Shown: in pieces, positions 28,901 through 38,735 of the stretch
How the letters are laid out: every line of letters begins with the position of its first letter
Position numbering within the stretch: the first letter of the stretch is position 1
Assembly (NCBI GenBank): GCA_913054135.1
Contig: CAJXJK010000006.1
Span: forward strand, 1 to 64,000
Reading direction: 5' to 3'
Source: an uncultured Flavobacteriales bacterium
Lineage (GTDB): Bacteria > Bacteroidota > Bacteroidia > Flavobacteriales_D > Crocinitomicaceae
Length of the DNA stretch: 64,000 nt
Notes under the pieces: generated by a model
The model's database searches: none
What the model was told of the DNA's origin: nothing
Seen by the model: only the letters and a program-made list of their open reading frames with translations
Translations under genes and position numbers: made by a program

Positions 28901-29334
28901 TGCACGTGAAGGCAATATCGGCCAAAGAACTAATGGAGTTTTCAGTAGACATTTCTGCTGAGAAACAGCTGTTTATTCTGGATGCTTGTCATTCAGGTGG
29001 CGCCTTAGAAAGCTTTGCCACTAGAGGTGATGGTAGAGAAAAAGCATTGGCTCAATTGGCACGTAGCACTGGAACATTCTTTTTAACTGCTTCTCAAGAT
29101 GCGCAATATGCGAACGAAGTTGGTACTTTGAAGCATGGCTTGTTTACGTATGCCTTGCTAGAAATTATAGAAGGAAGTGCTGGCGATAACGACGACCAAA
29201 AAGTAACGATTAATGAAGTGAAGTCTTATGTAGAAGATAGAGTTCCTGAACTTTCTGAGAAATTTCACGGTTCGGCTCAATACCCAACTTCTTATAGCTT
29301 TGGCCAAGATTTTCCCCTGGTGATATTGAAATAG
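25936..29334 (+). CDS. WD40-repeat protein with C-terminal caspase-like protease (orthocaspase)
   Basis: A 1,132-residue exported or periplasmic protein. A signal peptide (1-19, ending VFSQ) is followed by about thirteen or fourteen WD40 repeats (about 30-690), many ending in W-D, as in TASWDGKVKVWDV and IRLWNSETNK. These should form two propellers. A linker domain (about 700-870) leads to a peptidase C14 domain (about 875-1130) with His958 in YYAGHG and Cys1018 in LDACHSGG, so the catalytic dyad is intact. Prokaryotic caspase-like proteins are implicated in stress and cell-death responses, but the export signal suggests an envelope or extracellular role. It is not next to a recognisable partner. 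Confidence 0.9.
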   Translation: MSKVLLFIFTFFGLINVFSQSTKLETILQKGHVKYVTSADFHPSGKYAVTAGYDNAIILWNVTTGKEIRMYNKHTAPVWSVVFSPDGEQLLSTSADQTTKLYDVKSGELVHSWGTPKDEIREAHFSYDGSFVIQLTNRDNIFLYDRISGKPKGTFDKNYAVGLQTGVIDPTGTKILNTSGYKGADVFDLAAGDTLLKIPFDKVYGMEFSPDGSMIALSSSKQFAKIFDAQTGEEIAHLEDKDLGARCDGCHTKQAWSPDSKYLITMSNKVPATLWDVKSGKKIKTYNEEKIRPTMLKFSPDGSHVLLLLNQVVYVYNTKTARQTMKYKGKKLGYFEINFSTDGSKIIIPGESNTAEIWNVKTGKKSKTLSGYLNHKRDDGLRYSYDNWTETGILKYVSMRRAFALSPDDKHIVIGSIDSSALMIELSSGRVVKEFKGHSKVVIAFDFSPDGKTLATAGGDRVIKLWDVESGKEIETLEGHRNLVFDLAFNSDGTELLSASWDGSMGYWDLNSGEYYLKDLGGDSPYKVDFSPNDLYLISGDVRSNLTFWEADAVERFRTLVGNTDIVGDFTFSPSSKQIATASWDGKVKVWDVLTGMQIAKFSDHTGAVYAIEWDPQNRFIASAGADNTIRLWNSETNKLIKELNGHTNAITDVHFTSDGAKLISQSVEGQLKVWDLNTFTEDYSRIQISRNEWLATTPNGHFDGTKKAVNLVNYVSGMEVVPVSSLFDKYFSPALIKRINQGENFDDTGENINKLIEESPLIAFHLTETSKRSIPVENDSVYRWKREILPLGIQINSQKQELEEIRIYNNGKLIIAESLEEKLVFRGGEKDMRHYEIGLVDGDNNISARVINSNRTESNSTEIKVEFDGKAAKTDLYIISIGINKYQNSKYNLDYAVNDSKSFTKALKAGGDTLFSEIHEYSITDAKAIKNNIKATILSIKKEIGPEDVFVFYYAGHGVMSYEKNQDDSDFYIVTNDVLNLYGDVEMLHVKAISAKELMEFSVDISAEKQLFILDACHSGGALESFATRGDGREKALAQLARSTGTFFLTASQDAQYANEVGTLKHGLFTYALLEIIEGSAGDNDDQKVTINEVKSYVEDRVPELSEKFHGSAQYPTSYSFGQDFPLVILK

Positions 29335-29378
29335 TTCTAATTGAAAATTAAGGAAGAAATATGAAGCTCAATAGCTTC

Positions 29379-30521
29379 CTAGTTTCTATCGTTAATCCAA
29401 TTAACGAATTTACCCCAAAGTGATTTTGGTGCTTCTTGCTTTTTGATTTTTGCAGCTTTTTTTGCTTCAGCCTTTTTTGAAGGCGCTTTCTTCTTTTTAG
29501 GCGGAGCAGCTACCTTGGCAATATTTTCTTTATAATGTCTTGCTTTCTTTTCTTTAGCAAGCTTTGCTTTTTTCTTAGCATCACTTTCTGCCAATGATTT
29601 TCTTCTATTTGCTTTCTGCTGAGAGGTAAAGTGATAAATTCCTCTGCTATCCTTGTAAATAGAGTCTTCAGAGTCATCTATGTTTTCAGATACTTCTGAA
29701 GCTTGAGCTTTTTTAGCTGGCTTCACGGCCTTAACCGAATCATTCGCAGAATTTGCCATTTGAGCGTCAAGCTCAGCGAATATAGCATCCTTCTTTTCGT
29801 CTGATTCACCTTCTCCTAGTTCAGTAAACTCTGATGTATCAACTTCACCGTCAAGAGAGTCAATCTCATCTTCAATGGCATCCATTGAAGGTAATTCAAC
29901 TTCTTCTTTAAGAAGCTTCTTCGTTTCTTTATCGTCTTCTAGTTCTATCTTTCCAACTACTTTTAAGCCTTCTAATTGCTCAATTTCAGCTCCAATCAAC
30001 TCTGCATTTTCATCAACTTCTACAGCAACAAACTGTGTTGATTCTTCCTCGTCTTTTTTGGCCTTTAGTGCCGCTAGCTCTTCTTCGGTAGCATGTTGAA
30101 TGCCGACCTTTTTTCTTTCAGATGCTTCTGTCTCTGCCGTCTCTTCTTCTTTCAGGCTTTCTTCTGCTTCTTCAATTGCAGGCTCTTCTACAACTTCTTC
30201 AACTACCTCTTCAACAACTTCTGGAATCTCAATTTTCTCTTCAACCAAAGTTTCTTCAACAACTTCTTTAAGACTTTCAATATCGGTACTAATTGAAGGG
30301 TCAATCTCAATCTCTTCTTCAACTTCCTCTTCAACTACTTCTTCAATAACTTCCTCTACAATTTCCTCAACTTTGAAATGTTCTAGTATTGCATCTACCT
30401 GTGAGTCATCAATTTTGATGTTAGGGTCTTTATCAAGTTCAACATCAAATTCTTCTTTGATGAATTTTCTGATCTCGGCTGGTTTAACTTTGACCTTTCT
30501 TGATATTTGTGCAAGCCTCAT
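29379..30521 (-). CDS. IF2_N-like protein with acidic low-complexity and lysine-rich regions
   Basis: A 380-residue protein. The first 50 residues (MRLAQISRKVKVKPAEIRKF) match the small helical IF2_N module found at the start of translation factor IF-2. About 55-150 is an acidic repeat of E-V-V-E-E type. About 150-270 is mixed, and about 280-380 is strongly basic (KKKKAPSKKAEAKK). No GTPase domain follows, so this is not IF-2 itself. The extreme charge separation suggests binding to nucleic acid or ribosomes and may be intrinsically disordered. The apparent antisense reading frames over this gene come from its repetitive codons. Confidence 0.7.
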   Translation of the reverse strand: MRLAQISRKVKVKPAEIRKFIKEEFDVELDKDPNIKIDDSQVDAILEHFKVEEIVEEVIEEVVEEEVEEEIEIDPSISTDIESLKEVVEETLVEEKIEIPEVVEEVVEEVVEEPAIEEAEESLKEEETAETEASERKKVGIQHATEEELAALKAKKDEEESTQFVAVEVDENAELIGAEIEQLEGLKVVGKIELEDDKETKKLLKEEVELPSMDAIEDEIDSLDGEVDTSEFTELGEGESDEKKDAIFAELDAQMANSANDSVKAVKPAKKAQASEVSENIDDSEDSIYKDSRGIYHFTSQQKANRRKSLAESDAKKKAKLAKEKKARHYKENIAKVAAPPKKKKAPSKKAEAKKAAKIKKQEAPKSLWGKFVNWINDRN

Positions 30522-30625
30522 TTTCTTGAGTTTATGTTAGTTATATTGTATCGCAAATATATTCACTTTTATCGAAATTTCTAGCCTTGAAGAACTAAAG
30601 TGCTCAAATATCTGTTTGCTGAAGT

Positions 30626-30922
30626 GTGAAGCCTAATAAACCTAATAGTTGTGAATTTTGTCAAAGACATTTAAAATTAACATTTCATCACCTTGTTCCT
30701 AAGAAGATGCATAAAGATAAAAGAGTGCTCAAAATGTTTCCAGATGTTGACTTGATTCATTTTGGAATTTGGATTTGCACAGCATGTCACAAACATCTCC
30801 ATAAGAGTTTTGGTCATGAGGATTTAGCCTTTTATTTAAATGAAAAAGAAAAGTTACTTCGCAATGACAAGGTTAAGAGATTCACGAATTGGGCATCTAA
30901 GCAAAGAAAACGAATTAAGTAA
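30626..30922 (+). CDS. Small HNH-type zinc-finger protein
   Basis: A 98-residue protein. CEFC at 9-12 and CTACHKHLH form a zinc ribbon around an HH motif (LTFHHLVPKK), the layout of HNH-family nucleases of the C-x2-C type. The second histidine pair (HKHLH) could complete the beta-beta-alpha metal site. A C-terminal basic tail (KVKRFTNWASKQRKRIK) could bind nucleic acid. The start is GTG at 30626. It is 20 bases upstream of the queuosine-precursor transporter. Cellular role unknown; restriction, repair and RNA functions are all possible. Confidence 0.7.
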   Translation: MKPNKPNSCEFCQRHLKLTFHHLVPKKMHKDKRVLKMFPDVDLIHFGIWICTACHKHLHKSFGHEDLAFYLNEKEKLLRNDKVKRFTNWASKQRKRIK

Positions 30923-30942
30923 ATGTTTATATTCGTTCTAAT

Positions 30943-31632
30943 ATGAATGAAGAAAAAAGAAATAAGCAAGCCCGGTTTTTGTATCTATTGCTTGCTGGTA
31001 TTTTCATTTCATTAATAGTAAGTTCCAATTTAATCTTCTTGAAATTCTTTGAATGGACTCCTGTCGGAACCGTCACCTTCGTATTGTCAGTAGGTCTTAT
31101 TCCTTATCCTCTCACTTTTTTAGTGACCGATTTAATTTCAGAGTTTTATGGTAAAGACCGTGCAAGTGATGTTGTTAAGGTAGGATTGATTTGTGCACTC
31201 TTGATTATGGGACTTACCTTGCTTGCTGATGCAATTCCGGCCCGTGAAGGCTCACCTGTGAATGATGAAACCTTCCATTCAGTATTTGGATTAACTGCCG
31301 CAGCTGTCTCAGCATCAATGATAGCCTATCTGTTTGCTCAATTGATTGATATCCGAATATTTCATTTTTGGAAAGTTAAGACGCAAGGTAAAAAGTTGTG
31401 GTTACGAAATAACTTGTCAACGATTCCCTCTCAATTGGTAGATTCTTTCGCGGTAATTACATTGTTATGCACTTTTGGCGGAATTCCTTGGGATCAATAC
31501 TGGTTGACGGTCAGTAGTCTTTTTATTTTCAAAATGTTAATTGCTTTAGCTGATACGCCTTTATTTTATTTATTTACCCATTTGATAAAAAGGCATTTTG
31601 GTCTAAAAGAATTGGAAGAACTGGATGTTTGA
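30943..31632 (+). CDS. Queuosine precursor transporter (YhhQ/Vut_1 family)
   Basis: A 229-residue inner-membrane protein with six TM helices. The family signature is TFLVTDLISEFYGK at about 58-71, plus the loop RNNLSTIPSQLVDS. Members import queuine or pre-Q1-type bases for tRNA position 34. With mnmE and the pseudouridine synthase it is one of three tRNA-modification-linked genes in the window. The strong terminator at 31708-31740 ends the transcript. Confidence 0.85.
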   Translation: MNEEKRNKQARFLYLLLAGIFISLIVSSNLIFLKFFEWTPVGTVTFVLSVGLIPYPLTFLVTDLISEFYGKDRASDVVKVGLICALLIMGLTLLADAIPAREGSPVNDETFHSVFGLTAAAVSASMIAYLFAQLIDIRIFHFWKVKTQGKKLWLRNNLSTIPSQLVDSFAVITLLCTFGGIPWDQYWLTVSSLFIFKMLIALADTPLFYLFTHLIKRHFGLKELEELDV

Positions 31633-31707
31633 TTTCGATTGAGAGAAGCTGAAAAGTGCTCAGAATTATATTATTATGAGACTTATAATATTATTTAAGA
31701 TAAACAA

Positions 31708-31740
31708 AAAGGCCGCTAATTACTAGCGGCCTTTGTTTTG
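31708..31740. terminator. Bidirectional terminator between the queuosine transporter and clpC
   Basis: AAAGGCCGCTA (31708-31718) pairs with TAGCGGCCTTT (31724-31734) around a five-base loop. T-rich tracts follow on both strands, so it can end both converging transcripts. Confidence 0.85.
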
Positions 31741-31742
31741 TT

Positions 31743-34283
31743 TTAACTTTTCTTTTCGGGTTTCTTTTTCCCTTTATCAATGTTGATGATTATCTCTTCT
31801 TTCTTCTTGTTAAGGTCAATGTTAATTGTATCTCCCTCGTTAAGAGTAGCGTTAATAATCTCTTCAGCTAATGGATCTTCAATGTATTTTTGAATCGCAC
31901 GTTTAAGCGGTCTCGCACCATACTTCTCATCATAACCTTTATCAGCAATAAAATCTTTAGCTGGGTTAGTTACTTTGATTTGGTATCCTAATTCATTGAT
32001 TCTACCATATAGAGAATCTAATTCAATATCAATAATTTGATGAATGTCTTCTTTCTGTAATGAGTTGAAGACAATCATGTCGTCAATTCTGTTTAAGAAT
32101 TCAGGTGAGAATGCTTTTTTCAATGCATTGTGAATCACCTTTTGAGAATTATCATCTTCTTGTTCTTTTTGAGATTTAGTTCCGAATCCAACTCCGGTTC
32201 CAAAATCTGCTAATTGACGAGCACCAATGTTTGAAGTCATGATCAAGATAGTGTTCTTGAAATCAATTTTTCTTCCTAATCCATCAGTCATATGACCATC
32301 ATCTAGTGCTTGCAATAACATGTTGAACACGTCAGGATGTGCCTTTTCAATCTCATCTAATAAAACAATAGAGTAGGGCTTACGTCTAACTTTCTCAGTC
32401 AACTGTCCACCTTCTTCATATCCTACGTATCCCGGAGGTGCTCCTACTAATCTAGAAACAGAGAATTTCTCCATGTACTCTGACATGTCAATTCTAATCA
32501 ATGCCTCTTCTGAGTCAAATAGGTTCTTAGCTAATACTTTTGCTAACTGAGTCTTTCCAACCCCTGTTGGTCCTAAAAAGAAGAATGATCCAATTGGCTT
32601 ATTAGGATCTTTTAATCCTGCTCTGTTTCTTTGAATTGCTTTAACAACCTTAGCTACAGCTTCATCTTGTCCAATTACGTTTCCTTTTATTGATTCGCCA
32701 AGATGTTTGATTCTTCCAGTTTCAGATTCAGACACTTTTTGAAGTGGAATACCAGTCATCATTGAAACAACTTCAGCAACATTGTCTTCAGTTACCGTAA
32801 TTCTGTGTGCCTTAGAATCTTCTTCCCATTTCTTTTGGGCAGTCTCTAAGTCATCAATCAACTTCTTCTCGGTATCTCTTAGTTCTGCAGCTTTTTCATA
32901 CTGCTGACTTTTAATTACATCTCCTTTTTCAACTTTGATGTCTTCAATCTTCTTTTCTAAATCCACAATCTCTTTAGGAACGTTGATGTTAGTGATATGT
33001 ACACGAGATCCAACTTCATCTAAAGCATCAATCGCCTTGTCAGGTAAATTTCTGTCAGACATATATCTGTCAGTCAACTTAACACAAGCTTCAATGGCCT
33101 CATCTGTATAATCTACAGTGTGGTGATCTTCATATCTTTCCTTAATGTTATTAAGGATTTCAATAGTTTCAGCAATATTAGTTGGCTCAACCAATACTTT
33201 TTGGAATCTTCTTTCTAAAGCGCCATCTTTTTCAATGTATTGTCTATACTCGTCAAGAGTAGTTGCTCCTATTACTTGTATTTCTCCTCTAGCCAAGGCT
33301 GGTTTGAACATATTAGATGCATCTAATGATCCAGATGCGCCACCAGCTCCAATGATTGTATGAATCTCATCAATGAAAAGAATAATGTCTCTAGATTTCT
33401 CTAATTCATTCATTACTGCTTTCATTCTTTCTTCAAACTGTCCACGATATTTCGTTCCAGCTACTAAAGAGGCTAAATCCAAAGAGATAATTCTTTTCCC
33501 GAACAGAACCCTAGAAACTTTCTTTTGAACGATTCTAAGTGCTAATCCTTCAGCAATGGCAGATTTCCCCACACCAGGTTCACCAATTAAAATTGGGTTG
33601 TTCTTTTTTCTACGAGATAAGATTTGAGATACTCTCTCAATTTCATTCTTACGTCCAACAATAGGGTCAAGCTTGTTCTGCTCAGCCATTGCGGTTAAAT
33701 CTCTACCGAAGTTATCCAATACTGGAGTTTTCGATTTGCTGTCTCCTGCACGCTTAGCTCCTCCAGATCCATAGTTTGAACTTCCTCCTTCACCAGGATT
33801 ATCATCAGCTGTGTCTCCAGGGAATTCAGATTTAGGATAGTTTTGTTCTTCTATCATTGCTTCTAATTCTTCTTTTACGTTTTCATATATAACACCATAC
33901 TTATTAAGTACACGTGTCGCGATATTATTCTCTTCTCTAAGAATTGCTAATAATATATGCTCTGTTCCTACTTTCGTACTCTTGAACAACTTAGCTTCTA
34001 GATAAGTGATTTTTAATACTTTCTCTGCCTGTCTAACAAGCGGAATGTTGTTAGCGGTTATACTTTTTACTCTTGTTTCTTTTAAAGTCTTTTCCAATTC
34101 AACTCTAATTTGACTTAGGTCAACTTGAAATTCGTTTAATAATTTAATGGCTAATCCTTCTCCTTCTCTCAGAATACCCAAAAGAATATGCTCAACACCC
34201 AGGTAATCATTACCTAAACGAAGCGCTTCTTCTCTGCTGTATGAGAGTACGTCCTTAGCTCTAGCTGAAAAATTTGCATTCAT
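31743..34283 (-). CDS. clpC: ATP-dependent Clp protease ATP-binding subunit ClpC
   Basis: An 846-residue Hsp100 unfoldase that feeds substrates to ClpP. The N domain has two Clp_N repeats (about 5-145). AAA+ module 1 has Walker A GEPGVGKS at 234-241. A UVR-containing middle domain follows (about 430-465, [16 protein letters not shown]). AAA+ module 2 has Walker A GPTGVGKT at 571-578, plus the ClpP-binding-type C-terminal region. The UVR element and short middle domain separate ClpC from ClpB. It is divergent from gyrA. All ATPase motifs are intact. Confidence 0.96.
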   Translation of the reverse strand: MNANFSARAKDVLSYSREEALRLGNDYLGVEHILLGILREGEGLAIKLLNEFQVDLSQIRVELEKTLKETRVKSITANNIPLVRQAEKVLKITYLEAKLFKSTKVGTEHILLAILREENNIATRVLNKYGVIYENVKEELEAMIEEQNYPKSEFPGDTADDNPGEGGSSNYGSGGAKRAGDSKSKTPVLDNFGRDLTAMAEQNKLDPIVGRKNEIERVSQILSRRKKNNPILIGEPGVGKSAIAEGLALRIVQKKVSRVLFGKRIISLDLASLVAGTKYRGQFEERMKAVMNELEKSRDIILFIDEIHTIIGAGGASGSLDASNMFKPALARGEIQVIGATTLDEYRQYIEKDGALERRFQKVLVEPTNIAETIEILNNIKERYEDHHTVDYTDEAIEACVKLTDRYMSDRNLPDKAIDALDEVGSRVHITNINVPKEIVDLEKKIEDIKVEKGDVIKSQQYEKAAELRDTEKKLIDDLETAQKKWEEDSKAHRITVTEDNVAEVVSMMTGIPLQKVSESETGRIKHLGESIKGNVIGQDEAVAKVVKAIQRNRAGLKDPNKPIGSFFFLGPTGVGKTQLAKVLAKNLFDSEEALIRIDMSEYMEKFSVSRLVGAPPGYVGYEEGGQLTEKVRRKPYSIVLLDEIEKAHPDVFNMLLQALDDGHMTDGLGRKIDFKNTILIMTSNIGARQLADFGTGVGFGTKSQKEQEDDNSQKVIHNALKKAFSPEFLNRIDDMIVFNSLQKEDIHQIIDIELDSLYGRINELGYQIKVTNPAKDFIADKGYDEKYGARPLKRAIQKYIEDPLAEEIINATLNEGDTINIDLNKKKEEIIINIDKGKKKPEKKS

Positions 34284-34754
34284 ATTTTTATTCTACTAAT
34301 GTGTATTTGCCTTTTAATAATCCGGTTTAACTATTCTAAAAAAGTCCAATTAATGGCTTATCTCTAATAGTATCAACAATTTAGACTCCTAAATGTTACG
34401 ATTCCTTGCAATACTCACCTAAAATACTTGATAAATATCACAATTTCAAAATTAACTTGAACAAAATCTGTTCCGATTGTTAATAAAGAGTTTTTTATGC
34501 CATTTTTTGTTGATAAGTCGCCACTTTGACATGACAAATTTTAGCTTTTAAATGAGTAATTTCGGTTCTTGAATATTTAAAAGGAGCCTTTGTTTGTACT
34601 CTTGAGAGGCAATCACTTCAGTTTCAGTAATATTCAGTCTTTTAGAAGGACAATGTATTGTAAATATGCTACTCACTTTGGCAGATTGACAGTTCTTAAT
34701 AGTCTAGATTTCTAAAAGAGAATTACTTAGGAATAACACAAGCTAAATTTTAAA
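34284..34754. other. Divergent regulatory region between clpC and gyrA
   Basis: A 471-base AT-rich gap with no coding frame I would trust. It must hold the promoters of both genes. A minus-strand TAATTTTG at 34447-34454 is the best clpC candidate; for gyrA only weak matches such as TACTCTTG near 34597 are visible. The leaders would be long (about 160 bases on each side), so translational or attenuation control is possible. I see no riboswitch. Confidence 0.55.
34447..34454 (-). promoter_or_regulatory. Candidate TAnnTTTG element for clpC
   Basis: TAATTTTG on the minus strand, 163 bases upstream of the clpC ATG. No TTG lies at the expected -33 spacing, so this is a weak call. Confidence 0.3.
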
Positions 34755-37322
34755 ATGGCAGAAGGAGAAAAAATAATTAAAATCAACATTGAGGACGAAA
34801 TGAAGTCAGCTTACATTGATTATTCAATGTCGGTTATCGTTTCAAGAGCTCTTCCAGATGTAAGAGACGGATTCAAACCAGTTCACAGACGTGTATTATA
34901 TGGTATGCAAGATTTGGGTGTTTACTCAAACAGACCTTATAAGAAGTCTGCAAGAATTGTCGGGGATGTACTCGGTAAGTATCACCCACATGGTGATTCA
35001 TCTGTATATGACACAATGGTGCGTATGGCGCAACCATGGTCATTAAGATATCCTTTAGTTGATGGACAAGGTAACTTTGGTTCAGTTGATGGTGACAGCC
35101 CGGCTGCCATGCGTTATACTGAGTCTAGACTTCGTAAGATTGCAGAAGAGATGTTAGCTGATCTTGAAAAAGAAACAGTTGATTTCGCTCCTAACTTTGA
35201 TGATTCTTTAGAAGAGCCTACAGTTCTTCCTACTAAGATACCTAACCTTCTTTGTAATGGAGCATCAGGAATTGCAGTAGGTATGGCAACTAATATGCCT
35301 CCTCACAACCTTACTGAGGTTGTAAATGGTACAATGGCTTATATAGACAATAGAGATATTGAGATTGATGAGTTAATGAATCATATCAAAGCACCTGATT
35401 TCCCAACTGGAGGTATCATTTATGGATACGAGGGTGTTAAAGATGCTTTTCACACAGGTAAAGGTAAAGTGGTAATGCGTGCTAAAGCCGTGATCGAAGA
35501 AATTCGTGAAGGCAGAGAGGCAATCATTGTTTCTGAAATTCCTTACCAAGTGAATAAGGCGGATATGATCAAGAAAACTGCTGACCTGGTTAATGAAGGT
35601 AAAATTTCAGGAATATCTGATTTAAGAGATGAGTCAGATAGAACTGGTATGAGAATCGTATACGAATTGAAAAGAGATTCAATTCCTAACGTAGTGTTAA
35701 ATAAACTATTTAAGTACACTCAGTTACAAACTTCATTTTCAGTTAATAACATTGCTTTAGTTGCAGGTCGACCTGAGATGTTGAACTTAAAGGATATGAT
35801 TCACCACTTTGTGGAGCATAGACATGAAGTTGTCACTAGAAGAACTCAATATGATTTAAGAAAAGCTGAAGAGAGAGCTCATATTTTAGAAGGTTTAATT
35901 ATTGCATCAGATAATATTGATGAAGTAATTAAGTTAATAAGAGCTTCTAAAAGCCCAGATGAAGCTAGAGAGAAGTTAATGACTCGTTTCGAGCTGTCTG
36001 AGATCCAATCTAAGGCAATCGTTGAAATGAGATTACGTCAGCTTACAGGTCTTGAACAAGACAAGTTAAGAGCTGAGTATGATGAGTTAATGAAAACTAT
36101 TGCTGATTTAAAAGATATTCTTGCAAATGAGTCAAGAAGAATGCAAATCATTAAAGATGAATTAGAATACGTTCGTGAGAAGTATGGAGATGAAAGAAGG
36201 TCTATCATTGAGTACTCTGCAAACGAAATGAGAATTGAAGATTTGATTCCAAATGAAGAAGTTGTTATTTCAATTTCTCATGCAGGATACATCAAGCGTA
36301 CTTCATTAGCAGAATACAGAGTTCAAAGTAGAGGTGGAGTTGGTGCCAAAGGTGCTGCAACAAGAGATAAAGATTTCTTAGAGCACCTATTTGTTGCTAC
36401 AAACCATAACTGGTTATTGATATTTACTGAGAAAGGTAAGTGTTTCTGGATGAGAATATTTGAAGTTCCAGAAGGAGCTAAGAATGCAAAAGGTAGAGCA
36501 CTTCAAAACTTAATTAATATCGAACAAGATGATTCAATTAAAGCATTCATCAATGTTCAAGATATTAAAGATGAAGAATACATTACAGATAAGTACATTA
36601 TCATGTGTACTAAGAAAGGTGTAATTAAGAAAACGAAGCTTGAGGCTTATTCTAGACCTAGAACTAATGGTATTAACGCTATCGGTGTAAGAGACGGAGA
36701 TGAGTTATTAGAAGCTAAGTTGACAAATGGTACCAACGAAATCATGATGGCTCTTAAGTCTGGTAAGGCAATTAGATTCAACGAAGAGAAAGTTAGATCT
36801 ATGGGTAGAACTGCCTCAGGTGTTAGGGGAGTAAGACTTGCTGACGAGAAGACTGATGAAGTTGTTGGAATGATTTGCGTTGAAAATGAAGAAGCTAACG
36901 TATTAGTTGTTTCTTCTAATGGATACGGAAAACGTTCGGCAGTAGCAGATTACAGAATCACGAATAGAGGTGGTAAAGGTGTTAAAACCATTAACGTTAC
37001 TGATAAAACAGGTGATTTGATTGCCATGAAGAACGTAACAGATGAAGATGATTTAATGATCATTACCAGAAAAGGAATCACCATTAGAATGCACATTGAC
37101 CAATTAAGAGTGATGGGGCGTGCAACTCAAGGTGTTAAAGTAATCAGCTTAAGAGGTGGGGATGAAATTGCGGCAGTAGCCAAAGTTTACAGAGATAGAG
37201 ATGAAGAAGATGCTATTGAATTAGATGAAGACGGAAACCCAATTCCACAATTAGATGCAGATGGTAATCCAATTGCTACGGTTGAAGGTACATCTGACTC
37301 AACATCTGAAGAAGAAGAGTAG
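34755..37322 (+). CDS. gyrA: DNA gyrase subunit A
   Basis: An 855-residue gyrase subunit that introduces negative supercoils together with GyrB (not in the window). The breakage-reunion core carries Tyr121 in [10 protein letters not shown] (matching Tyr122 of E. coli), the quinolone-region segment [18 protein letters not shown], and a GyrA box variant [11 protein letters not shown] at the start of the C-terminal beta-pinwheel. The last 40 residues are acidic. Both topoisomerase IV subunits are 20 kb away and separate. The start ATG gives the canonical N-terminus [20 protein letters not shown]. Confidence 0.97.
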   Translation: MAEGEKIIKINIEDEMKSAYIDYSMSVIVSRALPDVRDGFKPVHRRVLYGMQDLGVYSNRPYKKSARIVGDVLGKYHPHGDSSVYDTMVRMAQPWSLRYPLVDGQGNFGSVDGDSPAAMRYTESRLRKIAEEMLADLEKETVDFAPNFDDSLEEPTVLPTKIPNLLCNGASGIAVGMATNMPPHNLTEVVNGTMAYIDNRDIEIDELMNHIKAPDFPTGGIIYGYEGVKDAFHTGKGKVVMRAKAVIEEIREGREAIIVSEIPYQVNKADMIKKTADLVNEGKISGISDLRDESDRTGMRIVYELKRDSIPNVVLNKLFKYTQLQTSFSVNNIALVAGRPEMLNLKDMIHHFVEHRHEVVTRRTQYDLRKAEERAHILEGLIIASDNIDEVIKLIRASKSPDEAREKLMTRFELSEIQSKAIVEMRLRQLTGLEQDKLRAEYDELMKTIADLKDILANESRRMQIIKDELEYVREKYGDERRSIIEYSANEMRIEDLIPNEEVVISISHAGYIKRTSLAEYRVQSRGGVGAKGAATRDKDFLEHLFVATNHNWLLIFTEKGKCFWMRIFEVPEGAKNAKGRALQNLINIEQDDSIKAFINVQDIKDEEYITDKYIIMCTKKGVIKKTKLEAYSRPRTNGINAIGVRDGDELLEAKLTNGTNEIMMALKSGKAIRFNEEKVRSMGRTASGVRGVRLADEKTDEVVGMICVENEEANVLVVSSNGYGKRSAVADYRITNRGGKGVKTINVTDKTGDLIAMKNVTDEDDLMIITRKGITIRMHIDQLRVMGRATQGVKVISLRGGDEIAAVAKVYRDRDEEDAIELDEDGNPIPQLDADGNPIATVEGTSDSTSEEEE

Positions 37323-37348
37323 ATTATTTACTACATATTTAAATATTT

Positions 37349-37386
37349 CAATGGCTTTGATTAAATTTGAAGCCATTGTTATTTTT
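37349..37386 (+). terminator. Likely intrinsic terminator after gyrA
   Basis: CAATGGCTT (37349-37357) pairs with AAGCCATTG (37370-37378), followed by a T-rich run. The 12-base loop is large, so strength is uncertain. Confidence 0.55.
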
Positions 37387-37473
37387 AAGAAATAATAAAT
37401 GGCATAGAAATTGAATTGATGTTTATGGAATTAATTAAATAACCGCATCAATAGATAACAAATAAAACAAACA

Positions 37474-38679
37474 ATGAAGAGATTATTACTTTTAGCGACA
37501 GTTCTATTAACGACAGGCGCTTTTTCTCAAAAAGGAAACACGAGTAGTGCAGGAATTGCATTTAAAAATTACTGGACACTTAAACTTTCAGGTGGAGATC
37601 CTGAAGCTCAAGCTAAAGAATTAGGTGATGCTAAAGACTTTATTGACAAGTCTTTTGTTCATGAAGACACAAAAGATGATCCTAAGACGCTAATGTATTA
37701 CGGGAAAATTTATGTTGAGATTCCTTTTTGTGCGGCTGTTTCAGGAGATGAAAAATTGAATGGAGTAGATTCAGAAAAAGCTGTTAAAGATGGTTTTGCG
37801 GCCTTAAAAAGATCAAAAGAAGTTGATACAAAAGGTAGATATGAAGATGACGTAGATGATTACTGTAATTTTTACCGTTCTCAGTTATCAACTGTTGGAA
37901 TCAAAATGTATGAAGAAGAAAAGTTTGCTGAAGCTGCTGGAGCTTTAATTGGAGCCGGAATGTTCGGTGAAGCAATGGGAACTTCAGATTCTATTTATTT
38001 CTTTTATGGTGGTTTAGCTGCATTCAATGTTGATTCAATGTCAATGGCTGAAGAAGCTTTCAAAAGAACTTCAGATTGGGGTTACCAACCAGGAACATCA
38101 GTTTATTACTATTCACAGTCTTTGCAAAAGCAAGGTAAAATGGATGAAGCTGAAAAAATGATTAAAGAACAAGTTGCTAAGAACCCTGGAAACAAGGATA
38201 TCTTAATTGAGATGGTTAACATCTATATTGACTCTGACCGTAAGGCAGAAGCAGTAACAGCTTTAAATGAAGCAATTGCTCTTGATCCTAACAATACAGC
38301 TTTAGTTTATACAGCAGGAACAATCTATGAAAACATGGATGACTTTGATAATGCTGAAAAACAATATTTAAAAGCAATCGAATTGGATGCTGCAGATGTT
38401 AATTCATTATCAGCTATCGGTGGACTTTACTTTAACAAAGGGGCAGACGTAAATAATGCTGCTAACAAGTTAGAGTTCGGAGATCCTAACTACGACAAAA
38501 TGGTTGCTGAATCAAAAGATTACTTCAAAAAGGCAGTTCCTTTCTTAGAGAAAGCTACTGAAGCTAAACCAGAAGAAGTAACTTACTGGATAGCTCTTAG
38601 AGATGCTTACGGAAAAGCTGGTGATGTTGAAAACTTCAAATCAGCTAAGGCGAAAGTTGCTGCATTGCAAGCGCAATAA
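37474..38679 (+). CDS. Exported TPR-repeat protein
   Basis: A 401-residue protein with a signal peptide (ending GAFSQ). TPR-type helical repeats cover about 90-390 (for example PNNTALVYTAGTIYENMDDF and VNSLSAIGGLYFNKG), so it is probably a periplasmic or surface scaffold. The region between residues 20 and 90 is mixed. It follows gyrA after a terminator-like hairpin. A TPR protein beside gyrA is common in Flavobacteriales by my recollection. Partner and function unknown. Confidence 0.8.
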   Translation: MKRLLLLATVLLTTGAFSQKGNTSSAGIAFKNYWTLKLSGGDPEAQAKELGDAKDFIDKSFVHEDTKDDPKTLMYYGKIYVEIPFCAAVSGDEKLNGVDSEKAVKDGFAALKRSKEVDTKGRYEDDVDDYCNFYRSQLSTVGIKMYEEEKFAEAAGALIGAGMFGEAMGTSDSIYFFYGGLAAFNVDSMSMAEEAFKRTSDWGYQPGTSVYYYSQSLQKQGKMDEAEKMIKEQVAKNPGNKDILIEMVNIYIDSDRKAEAVTALNEAIALDPNNTALVYTAGTIYENMDDFDNAEKQYLKAIELDAADVNSLSAIGGLYFNKGADVNNAANKLEFGDPNYDKMVAESKDYFKKAVPFLEKATEAKPEEVTYWIALRDAYGKAGDVENFKSAKAKVAALQAQ

Positions 38680-38694
38680 AACTAAAATAGATAT

Positions 38695-38702
38695 TAAATT
38701 TG
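38695..38702 (+). promoter_or_regulatory. TAnnTTTG element immediately before the terminator stem
   Basis: TAAATTTG ends right where the terminator hairpin begins (38703). Transcription starting a few bases later would begin inside the hairpin's first stem arm, so the new transcript could not form the full terminator. It is a plausible promoter for the acetyltransferase gene at 38736. Confidence 0.45.
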
Positions 38703-38735
38703 TGCCTCTGATATAATTTATCAGAGGCATTTTTT
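38703..38735 (+). terminator. Intrinsic terminator abutting the acetyltransferase start codon
   Basis: TGCCTCTGATA (38703-38713) pairs perfectly with TATCAGAGGCA (38719-38729), followed by six T residues that run into the ATG at 38736. It terminates the TPR-protein transcript. Confidence 0.85.

Noticed and set aside
29351-29380. Hairpin GAAGCT-CAAT-AGCTTC between the WD40-caspase gene and the IF2_N-like gene
   Set aside because: The stem is only six pairs and no T run follows on either strand, so I did not call it a terminator.
30180-30380. Regular short repeats in the DNA that might look like a repeat array
   Set aside because: They are codon repeats of the E-V-V-E-E protein segment, not spaced direct repeats; there is no spacer structure of a CRISPR.
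30093-30540. Long open frames antisense to the acidic IF2_N-like gene, rich in Ser and Phe
   Set aside because: They are mirror images of glutamate and lysine codon repeats in the real gene and show no start, signal or family pattern of their own.
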